Assembly: GCA_963785585.1 (NCBI GenBank) | Contig: CAWAVW010000004.1 | Span: 434,001 to 498,000, forward strand | Length of the DNA stretch: 64,000 nt | Direction of reading: 5' to 3' | From: Palsa-295 sp963785585 | GTDB taxonomy: Bacteria > Acidobacteriota > Terriglobia > Acidiferrales > UBA7541 | In this document: positions 17,368 to 24,826 of the stretch, in pieces | Position numbering within the stretch: the first letter of the stretch is position 1 | Layout of the letters: every line of letters starts with the position of its first letter | Notes under the pieces: generated by a model | The model's database searches: none | What the model was told of the DNA's origin: nothing | Seen by the model: the letters and a program-made list of their open reading frames with translations, nothing else | Translations under genes and position numbers: made by a program

Positions 17368-19016
17368 GACGCGACCTCATCCATCATTTCGGAATTCGAT
17401 TTGCCCGGGCCGACGATGGGCCAAACGTTCGCTTCCGGATGAATCAGCACATGCGCAAGCACGGGTCCCTTTTGGTTGAGCAATTCGTCGATGGCCCCCG
17501 AAACCTCGCTGCGGCGTTGCACGCGGAATCCGGGAATCCCCATCGATTGGGCGACGAGGGTGAAATCGGGATTGTCGGAGAGATCTACTTCACTGTAGCG
17601 CTTGTCGTGAAACAGCTCCTGCCACTGGCGCACCATGCCGAGCGCGTGATTATCGAACAAAACGATCTTGATCGGCAGGTCGTAGCGCTTCAGTGTGGCG
17701 AGCTCCTGCAGATTCATCATGATCGAACCGTCGCCGGAAACGTTCACGACCGTTGCGTCCGGGCACGCGAACTGCGCGCCGATCGCCGCCGGCAAACCGT
17801 AGCCCATCGTGCCGAGGCCGCCGCTGCTCAGGTGCTGCGAAGGGCGGCTGAATCCGAAATGCTGCGCCACCCACATCTGGTGCTGTCCCACGTCGCACGC
17901 AACCACGCAGTTTTCCCCGGCGCGTTCGGAAAGCGTCCGAAGAAATGCCGGAGCGTAGATTTCGGTTCCGGGTGCGTTGTAATCCCAGGCGGTCGTTTCT
18001 TTCATCCGCAGGCATTCGCGCCGCCAGCCGTCGATCTGCAACGGTTGCGCCAGCGCGGCCAGCGATTGCTTCAGGTTTCCGATGACGGCGGCGTCGGCGT
18101 GGCGGAGTTTGCTGACTTCCGACGGATCGACGTCGAGATGCACCACTTTGGCGTGCGGCGCGAAGCCGTTCAGACGGCCGGTGGCCCGATCGTCGAATCG
18201 TGCGCCGATGCAAATCAGAAGATCGGATTCCTGCACCGCGTGATTCGCAGCCTTCATGCCGTGCATTCCCATCATGCCGAGAAAGAGCTCGTCCGTTGCC
18301 GGAATGACGCCCAGACCTTTCAGCGTGGCGACAACCGGAATGCCCGTTTTGCTGACGAACGCGCGGAACTCGTCGATCGCCCGCGCCATCCCGACGCCTC
18401 CTCCCGCATAAATCACCGGACGCTTGCTGGCGAGAATCAGTTCACGAGCCTTGGCAATCGATTCCGAACTGGCGGCAGCGGATTCTTCGCTCGTTCCATT
18501 TGTGTGGACGTTGTAATCCGCGACGGTGTTGGCGATGTCTTTCGGCAAATCGATGAGCACCGGACCAGGACGGCCCGAGCGCGCGATCCGAAACGCTTCA
18601 TGGACGATGCGCGGAAGATCCTTCGACGAATTGACGATGAAGCTGTGCTTCACCACCGGCAGCGTGATGCCGAAAATATCCACCTCTTGAAACGCATCGG
18701 TGCCCATCAGGTTCGTAGGGACTTGCCCCGTAATGGCGACCATCGGGACCGAGTCCATGTAAGCGTTTGCGATTCCGGTGACGAGGTTCGTCGCGCCGGG
18801 GCCGGACGTGGCCATGCAGACCCCGACCTTTCCGGAAGCGCGGGCATAGCCGTCCGCGGCCAGAGCGGCGGCTTGCTCATGGCGGACGAGAATGTGGCGA
18901 ATCTTCGAATCGATCAGCGCGTCGTACACCGGCATGATCGCGCCGCCCGGATATCCAAAAATCACTTCGACGCCCTCATGCTCGAGGGCTTTCACCAAAA
19001 ACTGCGAACCCTTCAT
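17364..19016 (-). CDS. ilvB: Acetolactate synthase large subunit
   Basis: A 550-residue thiamine-diphosphate enzyme that joins two pyruvates, or pyruvate and 2-oxobutyrate, in valine, leucine and isoleucine synthesis. The catalytic Glu lies in RHEQAA (ILVRHEQAAALAADGYAR). GKVGVCMATSGPGATNL, the FAD region, and the ThDP-binding GDGSIMMNLQELATLKRYDLPIKIVLFDNHALGMVRQWQ are all present (landmarks only). I chose the ATG at 19016, which overlaps the ilvC stop by ATGA; the longer frame to 19055 adds 13 residues inside ilvC. It is followed by its ACT subunit with a 4-bp overlap. Confidence 0.95.
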   Translation of the reverse strand: MKGSQFLVKALEHEGVEVIFGYPGGAIMPVYDALIDSKIRHILVRHEQAAALAADGYARASGKVGVCMATSGPGATNLVTGIANAYMDSVPMVAITGQVPTNLMGTDAFQEVDIFGITLPVVKHSFIVNSSKDLPRIVHEAFRIARSGRPGPVLIDLPKDIANTVADYNVHTNGTSEESAAASSESIAKARELILASKRPVIYAGGGVGMARAIDEFRAFVSKTGIPVVATLKGLGVIPATDELFLGMMGMHGMKAANHAVQESDLLICIGARFDDRATGRLNGFAPHAKVVHLDVDPSEVSKLRHADAAVIGNLKQSLAALAQPLQIDGWRRECLRMKETTAWDYNAPGTEIYAPAFLRTLSERAGENCVVACDVGQHQMWVAQHFGFSRPSQHLSSGGLGTMGYGLPAAIGAQFACPDATVVNVSGDGSIMMNLQELATLKRYDLPIKIVLFDNHALGMVRQWQELFHDKRYSEVDLSDNPDFTLVAQSMGIPGFRVQRRSEVSGAIDELLNQKGPVLAHVLIHPEANVWPIVGPGKSNSEMMDEVAS

Positions 19017-20032
19017 TTCGCACCTCGCGCTGCCGCCGTTTCCGGCTTCAGCCAAGCCATCTGCTTGCGAAGATCGGCTCCGACCTTCTCAATGGCGTGA
19101 TTTTTGTCCTGCTCGAGCAGGCGGTTGTAATGCGGACGGCCCGCTTGATTTTCGAGGATCCATTCCTTGGCGAACGCGCCGGACTGAATTTCTTCCAGCA
19201 CCTTTTTCATGCTTTCGCGGACGTGCGCGTCGATGATTCGAGGGCCGCGCGATATGTCGCCGTACTTGGCCGTTTCGCTGATGAACTGGTGCATCTTGGC
19301 GATGCCGCCTTCGTAAATCAGGTCCACGATCAATTTCAGCTCGTGCAGGCATTCGAAGTACGCGGCTTCGGGTTGATACCCGGCGTCCACCAGCGTTTCC
19401 CATCCGGCTTGAATCAATTCGCGCGCGCCGCCGCAGAGTACGGCTTGTTCGCCGAAAAGATCGGTTTCAGTTTCTTCGGTGAACGTCGTCTGAATCACGC
19501 CCGCTTTCGTGCCGCCGATGGCGCTGGCGTACGCGAGCGTGCGGTCAAACGCATGTCCGGTGGCGTCCTGATGAATCGCCAGCAGGCAGGGAACGCCGAG
19601 GCCGGCTTCGTACTGCCGTCGGACGAGTGCTCCGGGACCTTTCGGGGCGACCATGGTCACGTCCACGGTTTTCGGCGGAGTAATTTGGCCGTAGTGAATG
19701 TTGAAGCCATGCGAGAAAAGCAGCATGGCGCCGTCTTTCAGGTTCGGCGCGACTTCGTTGATATAGAGGGCCGGCTGCGCCATGTCGGGCGCCAGCATCA
19801 CGATCACATCCGCGTTCTCGACTGCCTCGGCGGGACCGACGAGAGCCCATCCGTCAGCTTCGGCTTGTTTCCACGAGGGGCCGCCGCGGCGAAGGCCCAC
19901 TGTCACGTTCAATTTGCTGTCGCGCAGATTCAGCGCGTGGGCGCGTCCCTGGCTGCCGTAACCGAGCACCGCAATTTTCTTGCCCTCGAGTGCGCGCGGG
20001 TTGGTGTCTGCATCCCAAAACATTTTCGCCAT
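19013..20032 (-). CDS. ilvC: Ketol-acid reductoisomerase
   Basis: A 339-residue class I enzyme that rearranges and reduces acetolactate or acetohydroxybutyrate using NADPH. The Rossmann motif is VLGYGSQGRAHALNL. Conserved parts of the knotted domain are MVAPKGPGALVR, GVIQTTFTEETETDLFGEQ (metal-binding D and E), and ECLHELKLIVDLIYEGG. An AAGGAG ribosome site precedes the ATG. It lies 43 bp after ilvD and overlaps ilvB by 4 bp. Confidence 0.96.
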   Translation of the reverse strand: MAKMFWDADTNPRALEGKKIAVLGYGSQGRAHALNLRDSKLNVTVGLRRGGPSWKQAEADGWALVGPAEAVENADVIVMLAPDMAQPALYINEVAPNLKDGAMLLFSHGFNIHYGQITPPKTVDVTMVAPKGPGALVRRQYEAGLGVPCLLAIHQDATGHAFDRTLAYASAIGGTKAGVIQTTFTEETETDLFGEQAVLCGGARELIQAGWETLVDAGYQPEAAYFECLHELKLIVDLIYEGGIAKMHQFISETAKYGDISRGPRIIDAHVRESMKKVLEEIQSGAFAKEWILENQAGRPHYNRLLEQDKNHAIEKVGADLRKQMAWLKPETAAARGAK

Positions 20033-20075
20033 GGTGTTTCTCCTTAAAGTTTTCGTGCAAATTTTTCAAAAATTC

Positions 20076-21722
20076 TCAGGCGCTCGTTACGGCGCCTTCG
20101 GAAGCCGACGAAACCAGCTTCGCGTATTTCGCCATTACGCCGGTCGTGTAGTGCGGCGCCGGTGCCTTCCATTGCGATTTGCGGGATGCGAGATCGGCGT
20201 CCACATCCAGCCGCCTCGCTTTCACGTCGAGCGTGATCATGTCTCCATCGCGGATGAGCGCGATCGGCCCACCGACGGCGGCTTCGGGAGCAACGTGGCC
20301 CACCATAAATCCGTGCGTGGCACCGCTGAAGCGTCCGTCGGTGATCAGTGCGATCGAATCGCCGATGCCCTGGCCGACGAGCGCGCCAGTGACCGCGAGC
20401 ATCTCGCGCATCCCCGGACCGCCCTTCGGGCCTTCGTAGCGAATCACCACTACGTCTCCAGCGACGATTTTCCGAGCCTGGACCGCGGCGTAGGCCGCTT
20501 CTTCGGAATCGAACACCCGCGCCGGGCCGGTGTGCAGCACCCGCTTGTGGCCGGAAAGCTTTACCACGCAGCCGTCGGGAGCGAGAGTGCCGCGCAGAAT
20601 CGCAAGGCCGCCCTCGGGCTTCAATGGCGCATCGAGCTGCCGAATCACCAGCTGGCCGGAAGTTTCTTTGGCCTCGCCGATTTCCTCGAACAAGTTGCGC
20701 CCCGAAGCGGTGATTTCGTCCTTCAGCAATCCAGCTTTCTGCAGGCGCTGCGCAAGCAATCGCATGCCGCCGGCGTCGTACATATCGGGCGCATTGAAGC
20801 GACCGCCGGGGGTCAAGTCCGCGAGCAACGGCGTCCTCGCCGAAATTTTGTCGAAATCTTCGATGGTCAGCGGTACCTCGGCATCGCGAGCAATCGCCAG
20901 CAAATGGAGCACGGCGTTGGTTGAGCCGCCGGATGCCGCCACCGATGTGATCGCGTTTTCCAGCGACGCGCGCGTGATGATTCGTTTCGGGCGAATGTCA
21001 TTCTTCAGCAAATCCATCACGATCTTGCCGCAATCGTACGCAGCTTGTTCCTTGCGCGGATCGAGCGCTGGAATTTCGTTCAAGCCCATCGGCGAAATTC
21101 CCAGGAACGTGATGGCCGTGGCCATCGTGTTCGCAGTGAACTGGCCGCCGCAGGCTCCGGCGCCGGGGCAGGCGTGGTTTTCAAGATCGGTGAGCTGCGT
21201 TTCGGTCATCTTTCCGGCGACGCAGGCACCGATCCCTTCGTACACGTCCATGATGGTCACATCGCGGCCTTCGAATTTTCCGGCCATGATCGAACCGCCG
21301 TAGAGCGACAGGGAAGGGATGTTGAGCCGCGCGAGCGCCATCACCGTGGCGGGAATCGTCTTGTCGCAACCGCAAAGAGCAATGACCGCGTCAAACGCGT
21401 GGGCCCGCACGAAAAGTTCGATTGAGTCTGCGATCACTTCCCGCGAAATGAGAGAAGCTTTCATCCCTTCGGTGCCCATGGTGATGCCGTCGGAAATCGT
21501 GATGGTGTCAAACTCGATGGGAGTGCCGCCCGCAGCCCTTACGCCTTGCTTTACCTTTTCGGCGAGGGTGCGCAAATGCAAGTTACAGGGCGTCACTTCG
21601 GTCCATGTGTTGGCGATTGCGACGAGAGGCTTGGCAATGTCCGCGTCCGTCAGTCCCGTGGCCTTCAGCATGGCTCGCGCGCCGGCCCGCGATATCCCTT
21701 TCTTGATCGAATCGCTTTGCAT
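20076..21722 (-). CDS. ilvD: Dihydroxy-acid dehydratase
   Basis: A 548-residue iron-sulfur dehydratase, the third step of branched-chain amino acid synthesis. Cluster cysteines are seen in ALCGCDKTIPA and HACPGAGACGGQFTANTMA; SDGITMGTEGMKASL and the C-terminal DGRFSGATHGFMVGH are typical. I chose ATG 21722 because MQSDSIKKGISRAGARAMLK aligns with the usual IlvD start; the frame can extend to a TTG at 21749. It is the first structural gene after the branched-chain leader and attenuator, whose T-tract ends 46 nt upstream. Confidence 0.95.
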   Translation of the reverse strand: MQSDSIKKGISRAGARAMLKATGLTDADIAKPLVAIANTWTEVTPCNLHLRTLAEKVKQGVRAAGGTPIEFDTITISDGITMGTEGMKASLISREVIADSIELFVRAHAFDAVIALCGCDKTIPATVMALARLNIPSLSLYGGSIMAGKFEGRDVTIMDVYEGIGACVAGKMTETQLTDLENHACPGAGACGGQFTANTMATAITFLGISPMGLNEIPALDPRKEQAAYDCGKIVMDLLKNDIRPKRIITRASLENAITSVAASGGSTNAVLHLLAIARDAEVPLTIEDFDKISARTPLLADLTPGGRFNAPDMYDAGGMRLLAQRLQKAGLLKDEITASGRNLFEEIGEAKETSGQLVIRQLDAPLKPEGGLAILRGTLAPDGCVVKLSGHKRVLHTGPARVFDSEEAAYAAVQARKIVAGDVVVIRYEGPKGGPGMREMLAVTGALVGQGIGDSIALITDGRFSGATHGFMVGHVAPEAAVGGPIALIRDGDMITLDVKARRLDVDADLASRKSQWKAPAPHYTTGVMAKYAKLVSSASEGAVTSA

Positions 21723-21767
21723 GAGTTGCTCGAATCTCCCGTGAACCAAAACACTTGCCCTAAAACG

Positions 21768-21802
21768 AAAAAAGCCCCGTCACCAGTCGTCCGGTGCGGG
21801 GC
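21768..21802 (-). terminator. Attenuator terminator of the ilv operon
   Basis: On the minus strand GCCCCGCACC (21802-21793) pairs with GGTGACGGGGC (21784-21774; one bulged A), loop of 8, followed by six U (21773-21768). It lies between the leader peptide stop and ilvD. The 5' arm segment CCGCACC (21799-21793) is also complementary to GGTGCGG inside the end of the leader peptide gene (21838-21832), giving an alternative, mutually exclusive antiterminator helix of 7 bp. Confidence 0.85.
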
Positions 21803-21818
21803 AGCGTCGCCTGAGCAT

Positions 21819-21890
21819 CTAGGCGGGCGGGCCGCACCCGATCAGCTCTACTACCACCACGGCGTCGATGACTCTTAAAATTCGTCTCAT
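21819..21890 (-). CDS. Branched-chain amino acid leader peptide (attenuation)
   Basis: A 23-residue frame on the minus strand, ATG 21890 to TAG 21819. Of 23 residues, ten are Ile, Leu or Val: I4, L5, V7, I8, V11-V14, L16, I17, including the run AVVVVELI. It lies upstream of a terminator hairpin and ilvD, which is the layout of ilvL-type attenuation leaders. Ribosome stalling at Val/Ile/Leu codons would leave 21838-21832 free to form the antiterminator; translation to the stop would cover that segment and allow termination. No close Shine-Dalgarno is visible (AAAGGCGG lies about 27 nt upstream), which is the weak point. The name ilvL would be by analogy only. Confidence 0.8.
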   Translation of the reverse strand: MRRILRVIDAVVVVELIGCGPPA

Positions 21891-21970
21891 GGGATTGCGC
21901 TGCGCTGCCCGAATGCCGCCTTTCTACCGTTTCAATCAGGGCCGTCGTCCTCTGGCGTCGCTGCCCCTTC

Positions 21971-22000
21971 ATTAAGCGGCTAGAGCGACTATAAGTCCAA
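21971..22000 (-). promoter_or_regulatory. Possible promoter of the ilv operon
   Basis: Two overlapping options exist on the minus strand. TTGGAC (22000-21995), an 18-bp spacer and CTTAAT (21976-21971) is one. TATAGT (21993-21988) as -10 with a poor -35 is the other, and would suit an activator bound at the adjacent palindrome. I cannot choose between them. Confidence 0.4.
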
Positions 22001-22020
22001 TTTGTAATTATTGCCGCGCG

Positions 22021-22037
22021 CATAAGTAATACTTATG
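22021..22037. promoter_or_regulatory. Perfect 17-nt palindrome, LysR-type operator candidate
   Basis: CATAAGTA-A-TACTTATG is a perfect inverted repeat with the T-N11-A form typical of LysR-family binding sites. Its centre (22029) lies about 65 bp upstream of the predicted start of the phe operon and just upstream of the ilv promoter options. No LysR-family gene is in the window, so the regulator is unknown. Confidence 0.5.
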
Positions 22038-22058
22038 AACAGGCCGTCGCGCATTCAC

Positions 22059-22087
22059 TTGACGCCGCGAGCGCCGAGCCGTACTAT
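22059..22087 (+). promoter_or_regulatory. Promoter of the Phe/Tyr operon
   Basis: TTGACG (22059-22064), a 17-bp spacer, and TACTAT (22082-22087) form a strong sigma-70-type promoter. The predicted start is near 22094, so the leader peptide gene with its AAAGGA ribosome site lies inside the transcript. Confidence 0.75.
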
Positions 22088-22132
22088 GAGTGTCAACGTC
22101 GAAACTTGGTTTTTCAAAGGATCCCGCACCGC

Positions 22133-22228
22133 GTGCTGAACAAGTTTTATTACCGTTTCGCATTTACGTACCGCTTCCCATATCCAGGGGAGCGGGCCGG
22201 CGAGACGCGCGCGGAGCACCACAGCTAG
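22133..22228 (+). CDS. Phe/Tyr-rich leader peptide (attenuation)
   Basis: A 31-residue frame, GTG 22133 to TAG 22228, with an AAAGGA ribosome site 11 nt upstream. Residues 3-17 read NKFYYRFAFTYRFPY: four Phe and four Tyr within 13 residues (5-17), then no more. It precedes a terminator hairpin and the genes for chorismate mutase, prephenate dehydratase and DAHP synthase, which is the layout of PheL/PheA attenuation. Codon clustering makes stalling on charged tRNA-Phe and tRNA-Tyr the likely sensor. The segment just after the last Tyr codon (22195-22202) can pair with 22258-22265 to block the terminator. Start codon and expression are inferred. Confidence 0.85.
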   Translation: MLNKFYYRFAFTYRFPYPGERAGETRAEHHS

Positions 22229-22262
22229 AAAAGCATACACCGCACAAGTTCTTGAACCGCCG

Positions 22263-22295
22263 GCCGCGAACCTCTGACGAGGACGCGGCTTTTTT
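22263..22295 (+). terminator. Attenuator terminator of the Phe/Tyr operon
   Basis: GCCGCG (22263-22268) pairs with CGCGGC (22284-22289); inside the stem CCTC (22271-22274) and GAGG (22279-22282) also pair around a TGAC loop. Six U follow (22290-22295), then G and more U. GGCCGGCG (22195-22202) is perfectly complementary to CGCCGGCC (22258-22265), which takes over the 5' arm, so an antiterminator is possible. It sits 37 bp before the chorismate mutase gene. Confidence 0.87.
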
Positions 22296-22331
22296 GTTTT
22301 CTGGGCGTTGTGCACCGATAAAGGAGCCGGA

Positions 22332-22691
22332 ATGACACGGATGAAGATCGGCGATTGGCGAACGAAAATCGATGCCATTGATACCACGCTGGTGCATCTG
22401 CTGAACGTCCGCGCGGCCTTCGCTCTCGAGGTCGGCCGCCTAAAGGGCCAGCGCGGCATGGCGCTCCGGGTTCCCCAGCGAGAGCGGGAAATCCTCGGCC
22501 GGCTGAAGCAATTGAATCCCGGGCCGCTCGACGAGCGCGCGATCGAGAAAATTTATGCGGCGATTCTAAGCGAGTCGATACGAATTCAAGCCGAACACGG
22601 ATTCGGAACCGTGCAGGTGGAAGGCGCGGCGACAAGACCGCGCGCCCGGCGCCACGTAGCGTCGCGACGGCGCAAGGCAGGCACGGAATGA
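22332..22691 (+). CDS. Chorismate mutase, AroQ type
   Basis: A 119-residue all-helical chorismate mutase that makes prephenate. The N-terminal helix WRTKIDAIDTTLVHLLNVRAAFALEVGRLK carries the usual Arg (substrate), Asp and Lys positions of AroQ, and the later segment PQREREILGRLKQLNPGPLDERAIEKIYAAILSESIRIQ matches the family's second and third helices (landmarks). The C-terminus is Arg/Ala-rich. I chose ATG 22332 because AAGGAG lies 5 nt upstream; the frame extends to 22308 without support. It overlaps pheA by ATGA. Confidence 0.9.
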   Translation: MTRMKIGDWRTKIDAIDTTLVHLLNVRAAFALEVGRLKGQRGMALRVPQREREILGRLKQLNPGPLDERAIEKIYAAILSESIRIQAEHGFGTVQVEGAATRPRARRHVASRRRKAGTE

Positions 22692-23569
22692 AGTTGCCGG
22701 CAAACGCGCGCATCGCATTTCAAGGGGAACGCGGCGCCTTCAGCGAAGAAGCGGCGCTGAAGCTGGCGGGCGAAGACGTGACGCTCGTGCCGCGACCCAC
22801 CTTCGATGCGACGTTTGCCGCTGTCACCGATGGAGTCGCCGACTTCGTTCTCGCGCCCATCGAGAATAGCCTGGCGGGCTCGGTGCACCGTTCCTTCGAC
22901 CTGCTGGTCGAAAGCAATCTGCAGATCATCGGCGAAGTCATCATTCCGATTGTCCACAATTTGATCGCCGTGCCCGGAGCCCGCTTTGAACGAATCACCG
23001 TAGTCGAATCGCATCCGGTAGCGCTCGCACAGTGCGAGCAGTTCTTTTCCTCTCATCCCCGAATCAAGCGTGTGCCTGCCGAAGATACCGCCGGAAGCGT
23101 CCGCGAGATGATCCGCCGTGGCGATCCGGCCTGCGCGGCGATCGCCAGCAAGCGCGCCGCGGAAATCTATGGCGGCGCGATTCTGCGCGAGCATCTTGAA
23201 GACGACCGCGAAAATTACACTCGTTTTCTGCTGCTTGCGCCGGAGCGGCAAGCGGCCGCCGGCGTTGCAGATGTCGACAAACTGTCGATTGTCTTTCAAC
23301 TGGCCCACCTGCCCGGCGCGCTCTATCACGCGCTTGAGCCGTTTGCCCGCCGCAATATCAACATGATGAAAATCGAAAGCCGTCCCATGCACGGCCGGCC
23401 GTGGCAATACCGGTTTCATCTCGATTTACAGGCCTCGGCCGCCGATGCCGAAGCGCAGGATGCGATTGCCGAACTGGGCAAACTCGCGGTCGAGTTACGG
23501 ATTTTGGGTTCCTACAAAGCAGCCGAGATTACGAAGCAAAAACCAGATTCCACGACGGAGAAAAAATAA
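22688..23569 (+). CDS. pheA: Prephenate dehydratase with ACT domain
   Basis: A 293-residue monofunctional enzyme that converts prephenate to phenylpyruvate. The catalytic domain (about 1-190) begins IAFQGERGAFSEEAAL, contains PIENSLAGSVHRSFDLL and ends with the NYTRF motif, whose Thr is catalytic. The ACT domain (about 200-280) has HLPGALYHALEPFARRNINM and the Phe-binding ESRP motif. The chorismate mutase lies in a separate overlapping gene, unlike the fused E. coli PheA. The stop overlaps the DAHP synthase start (TAATG). Confidence 0.95.
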   Translation: MKLPANARIAFQGERGAFSEEAALKLAGEDVTLVPRPTFDATFAAVTDGVADFVLAPIENSLAGSVHRSFDLLVESNLQIIGEVIIPIVHNLIAVPGARFERITVVESHPVALAQCEQFFSSHPRIKRVPAEDTAGSVREMIRRGDPACAAIASKRAAEIYGGAILREHLEDDRENYTRFLLLAPERQAAAGVADVDKLSIVFQLAHLPGALYHALEPFARRNINMMKIESRPMHGRPWQYRFHLDLQASAADAEAQDAIAELGKLAVELRILGSYKAAEITKQKPDSTTEKK

Positions 23570-24624
23570 TGATCGTCAATATGACCGGGCAGGCAACCGA
23601 AGAACAAATCAACCATGTAGTGCAGCGAATCAGGGAGTGCGGCTGCCAGGCGCACGTGATTCGCGGCGAGGAGAGGACCGTGATCGGCGTCGTCGGCAAC
23701 AGCAATCAGCGTCGCAGTGAGCTCGAAGCCTTGAATTCAGCGCCGGGCGTCGAGGAAGTCGTGCGCATATCGCATCCCTTCAAGCTCGCGGCCCGCAGCG
23801 TGCGGCCCGAGGGGACGGTGGTCGATCTCGGCAAGGGAGTAGTGATCGGCGGCACGGAAGTCGTTGCCGCCGGCGGGCCTTGCGCAGTCGAGTCTGCCGC
23901 GCAAATCGAAGAGATCGCCCAACGCGTGGCAGCTGCCGGAGGAAAGCTTCTGCGCGGCGGAGCGTTCAAACCGCGCTCGTCTCCCTATTCGTTCCAGGGA
24001 ATGGGCGAAGAGGGTCTGAAGCTCATGCGCGCCGCTGCCGACCGCAACGGTCTGCTGGTGGTGAGCGAAGTGATGGACCCGACGCAAATCGAAGTCATGG
24101 CGCCCTACGTGGATTTGCTGCAGGTCGGCGCGCGCAATATGCAGAACTACTATCTGCTTCGCGCCCTTGGCGAAATTCAGAAGCCGGTGCTGCTGAAACG
24201 CGGCATGTCCGCCACGATCGAAGAGCTGCTGCTGAGCGCGGAATACATCATGTCCGGTGGGAACTACCGCGTGATTTTGTGCGAGCGCGGCATTCGGACG
24301 TTTGATACGTACATGCGCAATACGATGGACATCGCGGCAATTCCGGTGATTAAGTCGCTTTCGCATCTGCCGGTAGTGGCCGACCCTTCGCACGGCACCG
24401 GGCGGCGTGACAAAGTCGCGGCGATGGCGCGCGCGGCCGTGGCAGCCGGCGCTGACGGGCTGCTCGTCGAAGTGCACCAGGATCCAGAGCGGGCACTGTC
24501 GGACGGAGCGCAGTCGCTCTATCCGGATCAATTCGATCAAATGATGTCGGAAGTCCGGGCCATCGCCCCGGCCGTGGGACGCGTGATCGCACCCGCTAGA
24601 ACGCGTCACACGGCGGCGCGGTAA
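23569..24624 (+). CDS. aroF: DAHP synthase (type I-beta, with N-terminal regulatory domain)
   Basis: A 351-residue 3-deoxy-7-phosphoheptulonate synthase, the first step of the shikimate pathway. Residues 1-75 form a ferredoxin-like domain as in Thermotoga DAHP synthase (MIVNMTGQATEEQINHVVQ, then GEERTVIGVVG). The barrel contains VAAGGPCAVES, LRGGAFKPRSSPYSFQG, VGARNMQNYYLL, KPVLLKRGM, and the metal site VVADPSHGTGRR. I chose ATG 23569, which overlaps the pheA stop; the frame runs upstream to 23401 inside pheA. Placement after pheA suggests feedback and attenuation control of aromatic flux. The letter aroF is by analogy. Confidence 0.93.
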   Translation: MIVNMTGQATEEQINHVVQRIRECGCQAHVIRGEERTVIGVVGNSNQRRSELEALNSAPGVEEVVRISHPFKLAARSVRPEGTVVDLGKGVVIGGTEVVAAGGPCAVESAAQIEEIAQRVAAAGGKLLRGGAFKPRSSPYSFQGMGEEGLKLMRAAADRNGLLVVSEVMDPTQIEVMAPYVDLLQVGARNMQNYYLLRALGEIQKPVLLKRGMSATIEELLLSAEYIMSGGNYRVILCERGIRTFDTYMRNTMDIAAIPVIKSLSHLPVVADPSHGTGRRDKVAAMARAAVAAGADGLLVEVHQDPERALSDGAQSLYPDQFDQMMSEVRAIAPAVGRVIAPARTRHTAAR

Positions 24625-24639
24625 GCCCTCGTTTCCAGC

Positions 24640-24671
24640 CGCAAGCCGAGTGCATGAGAGCTCGGCTTGCG
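24640..24671. terminator. Strong hairpin after the Phe/Tyr operon
   Basis: An 11-bp perfect stem (CGCAAGCCGAG with CTCGGCTTGCG, loop of 10) lies 15 bp after the DAHP synthase stop. There is no U-tract (GCACCCTG follows), so it may act as an RNA 3'-end stabiliser or a factor-dependent terminator rather than an intrinsic one. Confidence 0.5.
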
Positions 24672-24759
24672 CACCCTGTTCAGCACGCAAACAACTTTCC
24701 CGGCGACCGACCCTGCCTAAAATAGATTGGACCGAACATCTACCACGGTGCATCCACTG

Positions 24760-24765
24760 TATAAT
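24760..24765 (+). promoter_or_regulatory. -10 element upstream of dps
   Basis: A perfect TATAAT lies 62 bp before the dps start. The -35 region 17 bp upstream is poor, which could mean activator dependence or use of an alternative sigma factor. Confidence 0.45.
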
Positions 24766-24826
24766 GCAGCGAACCTTTTGATCGAACGACAATCACGCAT
24801 CTACAACGCATTGAGGAGAAGAAATC

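Noticed and set aside
17439..19100. Long open frame antisense to ilvB (553 aa)
   Set aside because: Same situation: complete overlap with acetolactate synthase and composition of a shadow frame.
22086..22139. 17-codon frame ATG 22086 with Trp-Phe-Phe, alternative leader peptide
   Set aside because: Its ATG lies inside the -10 box of the predicted promoter, so it would not be on the transcript. The GTG 22133 frame has a ribosome site and the Phe/Tyr cluster.
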